From an uncultured Lachnospiraceae bacterium (lineage in GTDB: Bacteria; Bacillota; Clostridia; Lachnospirales; Lachnospiraceae): DNA of 64,000 nucleotides. This document shows, one piece after another, positions 9,050 to 16,913 of this stretch. The notes beneath the pieces were generated by a model that was given only the letters and a program-made list of their open reading frames with translations, searched no databases and was not told the DNA's origin. How positions within the stretch are numbered: the first letter of the stretch is position 1; each line of letters opens with the position of its first letter. A program made the translations under genes and the position numbers. Where the stretch lies: assembly GCA_937920345.1 (NCBI GenBank), contig CALGVA010000074.1, forward strand, positions 34,218-98,217, given 5' to 3'.

Positions 9050-9820
9050 CTATCTCTCAACAGCCATCTTATCCTTACTCTGCGTATGAACATGCGCGTT
9101 CTTCAGGATCGGGCTGAGCGGCTTATAAATCAGCAATGTCACACCGGAAGCCGCCACACTCTTAATGATATTGATCGGTGCCACCGCAAAGCATACGAAA
9201 GACGTGACATTATGAATATTGCCATTGATCTCCGCACCTGCCGCAATAATCGCCTCCATGGGCATTCCGAACAACGCGGAAAATGCAGGAAGCAGATATA
9301 TCCCGTTAAATGCCGTTCCAAACACCGTCATGATCACGGAACCGGCTATGCAGGACAGGAATGCTCTTTTCCTCGTCTTCTTAAACATGTAGATGATCGA
9401 CGCCGGCAGAATCAGACTGCAGCCGATCACGAAATTGGCAAGATCACCCACGAATGCGGTACTGGTTCCCTTGATCACCAGTTTAAGCAGAATCTTGCAG
9501 AGTTCAATCATCACGCCTGCCACCGGTCCAAACGCGAAGGTGCCTACCAGTGCCGGAATCTCACTGAAATCCAGTTTATAGAATCCGGGTGCCAGAAACG
9601 GAATCGGAAAATCAAATATATGTAGAATTACGGCAAGCGCAGAAAAAAGTCCGATCATCGTGATCTTTCTGGTACTTAAGATCCTCTCCGTGATGCCGTC
9701 CCGCTTATACACATACTTCTCCGCCGCATATGCGATCGCAAACAATCCCACTGCCACACCTGCGCAGACCAACACGAATGTCGCATTGTCTGCAATACTT
9801 TGTAATAATCCGTTACCCAT
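9050..9820 (-). CDS. ribU: Riboflavin ECF transporter substrate-binding component RibU
   Basis: The 256-residue membrane protein has about six TM helices. It carries the RibU-like block FYKLDFSEIPAL followed by FGPVAGVMIELCK and a later AFNGIYLLP segment. RibU is the S-component of an energy-coupling-factor transporter that binds riboflavin and uses a shared EcfAA'T module, which is not encoded here. The FMN riboswitch directly upstream strongly supports a riboflavin role. The start was moved to the ATG preceded by GGAGGAAAA; the longer frame to 9856 lacks a site. An extra N-terminal helix (about 10-35) precedes the conserved core. The gene is monocistronic between its riboswitch and terminator. 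Confidence 0.93.
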   Translation of the reverse strand: MGNGLLQSIADNATFVLVCAGVAVGLFAIAYAAEKYVYKRDGITERILSTRKITMIGLFSALAVILHIFDFPIPFLAPGFYKLDFSEIPALVGTFAFGPVAGVMIELCKILLKLVIKGTSTAFVGDLANFVIGCSLILPASIIYMFKKTRKRAFLSCIAGSVIMTVFGTAFNGIYLLPAFSALFGMPMEAIIAAGAEINGNIHNVTSFVCFAVAPINIIKSVAASGVTLLIYKPLSPILKNAHVHTQSKDKMAVER

Positions 9821-9966
9821 TTTTCCTCCATTCCGAAGCATATCGCTTCTGTCCATAATTTTGTCGGAAAAAGTTCTCGTGCAATCGAACAGGTAAACTT
9901 TTCCCTGTTCGCCGCGCCGCCCGCAGTTGCTTCAGCAACATTATTCCTCATGCGGGCGTGCGCATC

Positions 9967-9994
9967 AAAAAACCCCGAAACATATGTCTCGGGG
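9967..9994 (-). terminator. Riboswitch-controlled intrinsic terminator before ribU
   Basis: On the minus strand CCCCGAGA...TTTCGGGG is followed by TTTTTT. It sits between the FMN aptamer and ribU, so FMN binding should favour this stem and stop transcription. Confidence 0.8.
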
Positions 9995-10049
9995 TAATAA
10001 AGCAGAGCAAACAATTATCCACACGGCAACGCCGCGTGTCATCCTGTCA

Positions 10050-10231
10050 TTTCTTCTCTCATCCAGACTTTACTGTCGGTTTTGGAATTGCACCAAATCA
10101 GCCGTTACAACATCCTGCCAGCCGCTTCCGCCATTGATCTGATCGTCAACACCGAAAGAAACGAAGCTTATGCCGTCACGGGTCGCGGACTATACCGCCG
10201 GTAGGGAATTACACCCAACCCCGAAGAACTT
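10050..10231 (-). promoter_or_regulatory. FMN riboswitch (RFN element)
   Basis: The minus strand carries the conserved RFN blocks in order: CTTCGGGGTTGGGTGTAATT, then CCCTACCGGCGGT, CCGCGACCC, TTTGGTGCAATTCC, AAACCGACAGT and TGGATGAGAGAAGA. This is the class's invariant core. It lies upstream of ribU, with a terminator in between, consistent with transcription attenuation by FMN. Confidence 0.95.
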
Positions 10232-10241
10232 TTTCTGTTAG

Positions 10242-10270
10242 AGTATACAACAGATCATTTCCGATTGCAA
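10242..10270 (-). promoter_or_regulatory. Promoter of the FMN riboswitch-ribU transcript
   Basis: Minus strand: -35 TTGCAA (10265-10270), 17-base spacer, -10 TATACT (10242-10247), placed just before the aptamer. Confidence 0.7.
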
Positions 10271-10300
10271 GGGAATTTTCTAAATTAACTGCCTGCCCGT

Positions 10301-10888
10301 TCACTGATCCTGTTCACTGAAATCAATATAGAAATCATCGTATATTCCCGCCCTGATTTTTTCTGAAAAAGAATACTGTACCGCATTTTCTTTCTGTTCG
10401 AAATTGTAGACAGTGACGCTTTTCTGCTGCGGATCTACAAGCCAGTACTCGCGCACACCTGCCTCCTCATAAAGCGCAAGTTTGCGCACACAATCCATGT
10501 ACCTGCCGGACGGGGAGACTATCTCAATCACCCAGTCCGGTGCACCATAGCAGCCCCTCTCATCCAGCTTATGCGGATCGCAGATCACAGAAATATCCGG
10601 TTCCACATAATTGTGTTCATCATTCCTGATATAAACTGCAAAAGGTGCCGGAAGCACTCTGCACGGTCCCCCGTTTTTCTTGATATACAGCCTGATCTGC
10701 AGATATAACTCGCCAAGCATCTCCTGATGTGTCAGCGTCGGTGCCTCCATCACGAACAGTTCGCCGTTGATCAGTTCCGCCCGCTCTCCATCCGGAAGGG
10801 TCTTAATGTCTGCCACTGTATAAGGCTTTTTCTTTCCTCCCTCAATTGCCATGAAAATTTCCTCTCTTCCGATTCTTGCATGTTCCAT
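10301..10888 (-). CDS. Uma2-family (DUF820) PD-(D/E)XK nuclease-like protein
   Basis: The 195-residue protein matches the Uma2 family. It has an N-terminal ERAELINGELF block, a central VEPDISVICDP motif, then PDWVIEIVSPS and REYWLVDPQQKSVTVY. The acidic residues in EPDI and VIEIVSPS correspond to the family's putative nuclease core. Uma2 proteins are abundant in cyanobacteria and scattered in Firmicutes; their biological role is not established. AAGGAGGAC about nine bases before the ATG sets the start, giving the family's usual length. The longer open frame to 11203 adds an N-terminal stretch with no family similarity and was rejected. The gene stands alone next to the palindromic element at 11223-11527. 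Confidence 0.88.
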   Translation of the reverse strand: MEHARIGREEIFMAIEGGKKKPYTVADIKTLPDGERAELINGELFVMEAPTLTHQEMLGELYLQIRLYIKKNGGPCRVLPAPFAVYIRNDEHNYVEPDISVICDPHKLDERGCYGAPDWVIEIVSPSGRYMDCVRKLALYEEAGVREYWLVDPQQKSVTVYNFEQKENAVQYSFSEKIRAGIYDDFYIDFSEQDQ

Positions 10889-11222
10889 AAGTATAGTCCT
10901 CCTTCTTGCTGCGACAGAAGGAAGCTGCTGTCCCGCGCTGTGTTTTACCCGCACCATTGTAAAACAATTCCGGGACTGCCCACAGATTTTATAACACACA
11001 AATCCATGCAAAACTTCTTTCCTGCCGCTGTTTAATTTGTAATGTTGAGTAAGCGGCAGATATTGCCTGAATGTGCGAATGCACGGTTCATTGATTACTC
11101 TTGTTGAATTTATCATACACTTATACATTTCCGGTGTCAAGCATATTTTGTGAAATGCACCTTTTGATACCCTAATCCTGTGAACCAAATAAGAATTCTG
11201 CACAGAGGATTTTTCTATGATA

Positions 11223-11527
11223 GGTTAGAGTGTCAAAAGGTGTTACATACAAAATGAAAAGTCATAGTGCACAAATTGCTCTCTTGTGTCGGCTCCGTCG
11301 AATGGATTTTCTAAAATATTCCGGTAAGATAACGGTAAATGGACGCAACCACCCTTTACTCGCCATCCGGGCTCGAAACGGGCTTTTGCGGGCGTCCATG
11401 CCCGCAAATTGCTGATTGCCGGACGGAATATTAAGAAAATCTCAGTCTCCTGCGCAAGACAACTACGCGAGCATTTTGTGCACTATGCCTATACAATGTT
11501 TACGATGCACCTTTTGACACGCTAACC
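11223..11527. repeat. 305 bp full-length imperfect palindrome (MITE-like element or long hairpin RNA)
   Basis: Nested inverted pairs run from the ends to the centre. The outer pair is GGTTAGAGTGTCAAAAGGTG (11223) against 11506-11527. The next is GTCATAGTGCACAAATTGCTC (11261) against 11469-11489. Then GATTTTCTAAAATATTCCGG (11305) pairs with 11419-11441, and ATGGACGC with GCGTCCAT (11392). A further copy of the end sequence, TGCACCTTTTGATACCCTAA, lies outside at about 11157. No open reading frame is contained. The rest of the 10889-11606 gap shows only the Uma2 upstream region and the flagellin terminator. Confidence 0.6.
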
Positions 11528-11536
11528 CCATAATAC

Positions 11537-11578
11537 AAAAAAAGAGCCTGCACACCGTTCTCCCGTGTACAGACTCTT
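11537..11578 (-). terminator. Rho-independent terminator of the flagellin gene
   Basis: On the minus strand AGAGTCTGTACACGGG pairs with CGGTGTGCAGGCTCT, followed by TTTTTTTG. It lies about 30 bases after the flagellin stop. Confidence 0.85.
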
Positions 11579-11606
11579 CCTGATTTACACTCTGAAATAA
11601 ATGCTC

Positions 11607-12377
11607 CTAGAAGAACATTCCTGTAATCATGCTCTTCTGGTTCATCTGCTGACGCAGCATCATCATTCGGTACTGCCCCAGAACTTCCTTCTGCTGCTTC
11701 TCGGATATTGCCTTCGGGAAGTCCAGATCTTCCAGTCTGCTTCTCGCGCCAAGCTGCTCTAAAGACGCCCTTGTATTGTAATTATAGGTATGTTCCAGAC
11801 GGTTGGTAGCCGCACCTATGCTGCTTCTTCTGGAAGACACCATATCAAGCGCCTTGTCAATGGCTTTCAGATCAAATTTGTCGGACGTAACATCCAGATC
11901 CGCGATTCCCAACGCCTCGAGTGTGGAATTTTCCATCTGAATCTTCATGCCGCCGCCGTTCGGATTGGTCGCGATCCCCATATCCGCCATACTGCCGTCC
12001 AACAGCTTCTGCTCATTCAGCGAGGTATCCTTCGCCAATGACTGAATGCCCTGCTTTAACTGATTGATCTCGTCCTGATAGATCTGCTTATCTTCCGCCG
12101 TATTCAGCCCGTTCATAGACCGCAGAGCAAGATCACGGATTCTCTGTAAATAGTCCGTCATTCCGCCAAGCGCGCCGTCCGCTACGTTCAACGCACCGAT
12201 ACCTGCCTGCGCATTCTGGGCGCCGACGCTTAAACCGGTCTCTTCTCTCTGCATCTTCTTCGCAATCGCGAGCCCTGCCGCATCATCCGCAGCAGAATTG
12301 ATTCTCTTACCGCTTGCAAGCTGTGTATAAGATTTGAAGAGATCGTTACCGCTTCCGCTGATTGTCATCGCACTCAT
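11607..12377 (-). CDS. Short flagellin-like protein
   Basis: The 256-residue protein has the flagellin D0/D1 signature LASGKRINSAADDAAGLAIA near the N terminus and LGARSRLEDLDF near the C terminus, with almost no variable D2/D3 domain between. It departs from classical flagellins at both ends. It lacks the MxINxNxxAxN opening. It ends in a Met/Gln-rich tail, MMMLRQQMNQKSM, rather than the usual Ala/Gln-rich helix. It stands alone with no flagellar genes nearby. A consensus sigma-A promoter, not a sigma-D/FliA promoter, lies upstream. GGAGG with seven-base spacing selects the ATG at 12377 over the GTG at 12383. It could be a minor filament, a cap or junction-like protein, or a non-motility flagellin homologue. 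Confidence 0.85.
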   Translation of the reverse strand: MSAMTISGSGNDLFKSYTQLASGKRINSAADDAAGLAIAKKMQREETGLSVGAQNAQAGIGALNVADGALGGMTDYLQRIRDLALRSMNGLNTAEDKQIYQDEINQLKQGIQSLAKDTSLNEQKLLDGSMADMGIATNPNGGGMKIQMENSTLEALGIADLDVTSDKFDLKAIDKALDMVSSRRSSIGAATNRLEHTYNYNTRASLEQLGARSRLEDLDFPKAISEKQQKEVLGQYRMMMLRQQMNQKSMITGMFF

Positions 12378-12384
12378 AACCACG

Positions 12385-12435
12385 CCTCCTTTCCTGCGAA
12401 TATTAAATTACTGCAAATTCCTGCAGCTTAATATT
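12385..12435 (-). promoter_or_regulatory. Structured flagellin leader with two GGA motifs (candidate CsrA site)
   Basis: On the minus strand AATATTAA pairs with TTAATATT and CTGCA with TGCAG (12399-12435), presenting AGGAATT in the loop. A second AGGA overlaps the Shine-Dalgarno sequence (GCAGGAAAGGAGG). This paired arrangement, a hairpin GGA plus an SD GGA, is how CsrA represses hag in Bacillus. CsrA control here is inference. Confidence 0.45.
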
Positions 12436-12497
12436 GTTATCACGTTCTAAAATCTGCCACTCTGTAAACCTGCTGGCAAACTCTTCCTTCTATCATT

Positions 12498-12526
12498 ATC
12501 ATATCCATATTCACAGAAACAGTCAA
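12498..12526 (-). promoter_or_regulatory. Flagellin gene promoter (sigma-A type)
   Basis: Minus strand: -35 TTGACT (12521-12526), 17-base spacer, -10 TATGAT (12498-12503). About 110 bases of leader follow. Confidence 0.75.
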
Positions 12527-12599
12527 GGTTTTTCCGAAAACTTTCTCCTATCCATAAGAGGCTGCTTCATATAGCCGTTTACCATCATGATACCGCAGA

Positions 12600-13481
12600 C
12601 TATCCCTTTACGCCGCCCGCCACCAGACCGTTCTGAATGAATCTCTGCAGGCACATGAAGACCACCATGATCGGCAGAGAGGAGATGACTGCTGCCGCCG
12701 AGAACATCGTCCAGTGTGCGGCAAACTGATCGCTGATAAAGGACTGCAGTCCGAGCGCCAGCGTCATCTTGCCCGGCGTCTGCAGGAAAATGGAGGTGAT
12801 CACGTACTCACTGTACGTCGCAATAAAGGAAAACAGGAAAAGCACTGCCAGCTGCGGCATGGCCAGCGGCAGAACCACCTTATAAAAAACCTGAAACTGG
12901 TTGGCGCCATCCACAAGCGCCGCCTCGTCCAGTTCCACAGGAATGCCGTCAATGTAGGATTTCAACAGCCAGATATTGAAAGCGCTTCCGCCTGCCAGCA
13001 CGAAGATCAGCGCCAGACTGCTGTCCACAAGTCCGAATTTGTAGATCAGAATATAATAGCCCGCCACCGCCATGCTGTTCGGGAACACCTGCAGCACAAG
13101 CAGCGACATCAGTCCGTATTTCCTGCAGGTAAAACGCATTCTTGCAAAAGCATATGCCGCCAGCGAGGTGAGAACAAGCTGAATGACCGCCACAATCAGA
13201 CACAATTTCAGGGAATTCCATACCCACTGCACGAAATTAGTCTCCCGAAAAAGATCGACATAGTGTTCCACGCTCAGTTTTTTCGGGAAAAGAGAAGCCA
13301 GAAAGAAGCTGTCTCCTGCCGAAAAAGATGACATGACGATCCACAATGCCGGAAAAATCACCACGATCATCGTGATCCAGATGAACACCCTGCTCACCCA
13401 CAGGCTTCTGCGCTCTGCGGGTGATATCCTCTCACCATACCTGATCTGCTGCCTCCCGTGTTTTTGTATTTGATAGCTCAT
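12600..13481 (-). CDS. MalG-type sugar ABC transporter permease (galactan locus)
   Basis: The 293-residue inner-membrane protein has six TM segments and the permease EAA loop EAALVDGANQFQ, which docks the ATPase. It belongs to the MalG/GanQ side of the carbohydrate uptake type 1 family. It is the last gene of the galactan operon and should form the channel with the MalF-like protein encoded 114 bases upstream, importing oligosaccharides delivered by the lipoprotein binding protein. No ATPase gene lies nearby, so a shared MsmX/MsmK-type ATPase is inferred. Substrate assignment to galacto-oligosaccharides rests on the adjacent GH53 galactanase. Confidence 0.9.
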   Translation of the reverse strand: MSYQIQKHGRQQIRYGERISPAERRSLWVSRVFIWITMIVVIFPALWIVMSSFSAGDSFFLASLFPKKLSVEHYVDLFRETNFVQWVWNSLKLCLIVAVIQLVLTSLAAYAFARMRFTCRKYGLMSLLVLQVFPNSMAVAGYYILIYKFGLVDSSLALIFVLAGGSAFNIWLLKSYIDGIPVELDEAALVDGANQFQVFYKVVLPLAMPQLAVLFLFSFIATYSEYVITSIFLQTPGKMTLALGLQSFISDQFAAHWTMFSAAAVISSLPIMVVFMCLQRFIQNGLVAGGVKG

Positions 13482-13595
13482 AGGAACCTCCGTTTCCGTT
13501 ACACTAAATTTCTAAATGTATGGAAGAATGCTGCCTGCAGCAAGTCCGCTTTGCAGATTTCTGACCGGCGCGGAGAATGCCGTCTTTTTGGCATA

Positions 13596-14507
13596 CTAAT
13601 CCACTTCCTTAAATGACCCTGACAGGTGCATGTTAATCAGCGTAAAGGTCCCGACGATGATAAAGATCAGCACACTGAAAGTCGCCGACAGTTCGTACCG
13701 GTTCGACCATGTAGTCATTTTGTACGTCGTACTCGCCAGAATATCCGTATAACCGGCAAACTGGTTATCCACTCTCGCAGGACCGCCCTGTGTGATCATA
13801 TAGATGTTGCCGAAATTATTGAAGTTCGAGGCAAAAGTTGATATCACGAGCGGCACGGAAAGCTTTGTCACCATCGGCAGCGTTATACTCTTAAAACATT
13901 GGAATTTTGTAGCGCCATCTATCCTCGCCGCCTCATAGTAGTCGTTGGAGATCGCCTGCAGTCCGCCCAGACAGACATTCATCATGTAAGGAAAACCCAG
14001 CCAGACATTGACGATGATGATGCCCGTGCGCGCCCAGAAAGGGTTCGTCAGCCACGGAATATTGCCCGCAATCCCGATCGCATGAAGCACATTATTGATG
14101 CCGCCGTACTGTTCATTTAACAGTCCCTGCCACGCAAGAATCGCGATAGTGGACGGCAGCGCCCACGGTACAATCAGCACGGATCTGTAAACCTTCGATT
14201 CCTTCATGCGGGGATTGTTCAACAGGATCGCCAGCATAAGTCCCATGGCATATGAACCGGCCGTACTGATCAGGGCAAAACATATGGTCCAGCCAAGCAC
14301 CGGAAAAAACACCGACCTGATACTGCCGGAAAATACCGTCAGATAATTTTCCCACCCTACAAAAGAGAAGTCTCCCAGATGGTAAATATTATAGTTTGTG
14401 AACGAAATAACAATCGTATATACAATCGGCAGACATGTAACTACCAGAATGGATAGCAGCGCCGGCGCAAGATACCCGTATGCCTTTGCATTGTTTTTTT
14501 TTCTCAT
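13596..14507 (-). CDS. MalF-type sugar ABC transporter permease (galactan locus)
   Basis: The 303-residue membrane protein has six TM segments and the EAA-type loop EAARIDGATKFQCFKS, characteristic of MalF/GanP/UgpA partners. It pairs with the MalG-like protein encoded downstream. GGAGG five bases upstream of the ATG at 14507 sets the start; an upstream in-frame GTG at 14517-14519 would add four residues. It begins 13 bases after the binding-protein stop, which indicates co-translation. The 114-base spacer to the next gene contains small hairpins (for example ATGCC...GGCAT) that may tune the level of the downstream gene. Confidence 0.9.
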   Translation of the reverse strand: MRKKNNAKAYGYLAPALLSILVVTCLPIVYTIVISFTNYNIYHLGDFSFVGWENYLTVFSGSIRSVFFPVLGWTICFALISTAGSYAMGLMLAILLNNPRMKESKVYRSVLIVPWALPSTIAILAWQGLLNEQYGGINNVLHAIGIAGNIPWLTNPFWARTGIIIVNVWLGFPYMMNVCLGGLQAISNDYYEAARIDGATKFQCFKSITLPMVTKLSVPLVISTFASNFNNFGNIYMITQGGPARVDNQFAGYTDILASTTYKMTTWSNRYELSATFSVLIFIIVGTFTLINMHLSGSFKEVD

Positions 14508-14520
14508 ACTGACCTCCACA

Positions 14521-15723
14521 TTACTTGCCTGAGTTCATGAGCGAAACCGCCTCCTCCAGCTGCTTCACCATATTTTCCGCCGCCTCCTGCGGTGTCAGTT
14601 CACCGGTCCACATAGACCGGATATTATTGGTATGAATCCCCCAGAGCTGCCCCATTTCAGAAACCGTAGGCATGGGCTCTCCGTTGTTGATCTGTGTAAT
14701 AAATGCCTTGGAATACTCATTGTTCTGTATCGCATCATTCGCCTGATCTGCCAGCTTCGCTGGGATTCTGTCGCCGCATTCGTACATCTCCATTGCGCCA
14801 TGATCGATCAGATACATAATCATCTCCCACGCCTTATCCTGACTGCCGCTCTTGCTGCTCACGAAGCTTACCTGCGTTCCCACCGGCGTGACAAACGGCT
14901 GTCCGTTAAAAGTCGGCATCTCGGCAACACCAAAGTTCGTTCCCGCGGATGCAAATCCGTCGATATCCCATGGTCCGCCGATAAAGTAGGCAGTCTGAGC
15001 GTTCTGGAAATTACTCCTCGCAATATCCGCCGTGACGTCTGCGGAAAGCAGACCGTACTCATTGCACAAGGCATTGATAAATTCATACGCCTGCACCGCG
15101 CCCTCGTTTGCCAGTCCGATATCGGCAACATCATAGGCGCCGTTTTCATATTTAAAAATGTATCCGCCGCAGGCTCTCACAAATCCAAGATCATAGTATA
15201 TGCTGGTGGCATCAAAAGACACGCCCCCCTGCTCTGCTGCATGCTCCACCAGTTCCTCCCACGTTGCCGGAACCTGCGCCACCATATCGGTGTTATAGAA
15301 AAGCGCTGTCGTCTCCACGGAAAGCGGCGCGGCATATCTGGTGCCACCCACATAACACGCCTGAATGGCAGCCTCCGAAAAATCCGCATCCTGATAAAGA
15401 TCAGCAGGTACCTCTGCCGCCAGTCCGGCATTGACATAGTCCGCCAGCTGATCATTCGGAATACCGACCACAGCATCCGGACCATCCGGGCTGTTGACCG
15501 CCTGCGCAAACTGCTGCACCGCAGGCGACTGCTTGATTACCTCTACCTCATATCCGTTAGCTGCGCCCCATTCATCGGCATATTTCTGAATTGTCTCGAC
15601 TTCCACACTCATGTTCGTCCACACGGTCAGCTTTGTATCCGCCCCCTGTCCAGCGCCGCAGCCCGTAAGCGCCATAAGCGTCAGGCATCCTGCGGCTATT
15701 ACCATCACCGTTCTCCTATTCAT
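14521..15723 (-). CDS. Lipoprotein sugar-binding protein (MalE type) of the galactan locus
   Basis: The 400-residue protein has a lipoprotein signal peptide with lipobox ALTGC (cysteine near residue 22). The rest is a family-1 extracellular solute-binding fold, with LTVWTNMSVE at the start of lobe 1, a PLSVETTALFYNTDM block and a central IGGPWDIDGF motif. This is the usual form of MalE, CycB and GanS. It should capture oligosaccharides outside the membrane and deliver them to the two permeases. GGGAGG seven bases before the ATG supports this start over the longer frame to 15744. Many aromatic residues across the lobes fit sugar stacking. Galacto-oligosaccharide specificity is inferred from context. 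Confidence 0.9.
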   Translation of the reverse strand: MNRRTVMVIAAGCLTLMALTGCGAGQGADTKLTVWTNMSVEVETIQKYADEWGAANGYEVEVIKQSPAVQQFAQAVNSPDGPDAVVGIPNDQLADYVNAGLAAEVPADLYQDADFSEAAIQACYVGGTRYAAPLSVETTALFYNTDMVAQVPATWEELVEHAAEQGGVSFDATSIYYDLGFVRACGGYIFKYENGAYDVADIGLANEGAVQAYEFINALCNEYGLLSADVTADIARSNFQNAQTAYFIGGPWDIDGFASAGTNFGVAEMPTFNGQPFVTPVGTQVSFVSSKSGSQDKAWEMIMYLIDHGAMEMYECGDRIPAKLADQANDAIQNNEYSKAFITQINNGEPMPTVSEMGQLWGIHTNNIRSMWTGELTPQEAAENMVKQLEEAVSLMNSGK

Positions 15724-15836
15724 CCTATAACCTCCCATACTCATCTTTCTTTTCTCCTGCCCCTTGTTTTTCTTCCATTCTGTTTCACGCCAGCCTTTAT
15801 GTCAGAGCAGTTTACCGCAATGACACGCGCCGGAAG

Positions 15837-16910
15837 CTACATTTCTTTTAAATGCACCAGCGCACTGTTGGCATTGCCCGCCGCATCGAAGAGCGCCTGA
15901 TTCGCCATCGTATTACCCGCCTCCGCCTGATCGTTCATGTAATCGCAGCCGCTCGGATTCGCCCACTTGCAGTCGGGAATCGGCAGCCACGCAGGTTCCC
16001 AGTAGAAGACACCGATCCCGCGATTATGCTCCACGCTTCTGACCGTGCGGTACAGATCTCTCAAGAAAGTCTCCTGCCCCTCCATGGTAGCCGGATAACC
16101 TGTCGCCTTTTCCAGTTCCTTGGAAAAAACAATTCCTCTGCACCCGAGCGCGTCCGTCGTATAGCCGATGGACGTCTCCGCGATCATCACATCCTTATTA
16201 TATCTTTTGCTCACATCGTTCATATTATCAAGAAGAAGCTGCAGACTTCCATTCCAATGCGGATAATAGGACATACCGATCACATCAAAATCTAAATGAT
16301 AAGGCATGGTCTTGTCAAACCAATTCCGGTACATGGCATTGTCAGTTCCGAAATCAAGGTGCAGCACAATCCTGCTGTCAGGGCAGATTTCCCGGACACC
16401 TTTCACTCCTGCCTGCAGCAGGGCAGACATCGTCTGTGCTTCGTCAATATGGCCGTCCGGCCAGAGCAGACCGTTCGTGATCTCGTTTCCCACCTGCACC
16501 ATCGCCGGCACAAGGCCCTCATTTTTTAATGCTTTCAACGTATCGACAGTATGTAAATACACTGCTGTTTCCAGGCTTTCTCCGCATAAGCCGCGCCATG
16601 CCTTGGGCTTGATCTGCTTCCCCGGGTCCGCCCAGAAATCACTATAATGAAAATCCAGCAAATAGGACATTCCGTTATCAAGCGTACGCCGTGCAAGCTC
16701 GATTGTCGTCTGCAGGTTATTGCCCCCGCCGCCGTAGGGGTTTCCCTTATCATCGTACGGGTCCTGCCAGATTCTGAGCCGGACCGTATCGACACCGCAT
16801 CGGCTCAGGATCTCGAACAGATCGCCCTTCCTGCCGTCCAGATAATAGGCTGCTCCGTGACCTTCCAGTTCTTTGATCATGGACACATCCACTCCTTTAA
16901 TCAACTGCAT
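15837..16910 (-). CDS. GH53 arabinogalactan endo-beta-1,4-galactanase, without its own signal peptide
   Basis: The 357-residue protein is a whole GH53 catalytic domain: the opening GVDVSMI, VRLRIWQDPY, the acid/base E143 in QVGNEI and the nucleophile E245 in MIAETS, ending GVFYWEPAW. GH53 enzymes cut beta-1,4-galactan side chains of pectin. They normally act outside the cell, yet this frame starts only five residues before the domain and has no export signal. Directly upstream, in the same frame and separated only by TAG and one serine codon, lies the CBM lipoprotein frame. AAGGAG lies six bases before the ATG, so independent translation is possible. It may be a true cytosolic enzyme, a readthrough product, or the result of a nonsense mutation. 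Confidence 0.92.
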   Translation of the reverse strand: MQLIKGVDVSMIKELEGHGAAYYLDGRKGDLFEILSRCGVDTVRLRIWQDPYDDKGNPYGGGGNNLQTTIELARRTLDNGMSYLLDFHYSDFWADPGKQIKPKAWRGLCGESLETAVYLHTVDTLKALKNEGLVPAMVQVGNEITNGLLWPDGHIDEAQTMSALLQAGVKGVREICPDSRIVLHLDFGTDNAMYRNWFDKTMPYHLDFDVIGMSYYPHWNGSLQLLLDNMNDVSKRYNKDVMIAETSIGYTTDALGCRGIVFSKELEKATGYPATMEGQETFLRDLYRTVRSVEHNRGIGVFYWEPAWLPIPDCKWANPSGCDYMNDQAEAGNTMANQALFDAAGNANSALVHLKEM

Positions 16911-16913
16911 GGA

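Noticed and set aside
11607..12377. Flagellin pseudogene
   Set aside because: The frame is intact with promoter, strong ribosome site and terminator, and both conserved ends of the D1 core are present; it is atypical rather than broken.
14632..15900. 422-codon plus-strand frame over the binding protein gene
   Set aside because: The opposite strand encodes a full MalE-type lipoprotein; the plus frame has no domain and a His/Arg-rich shadow composition.
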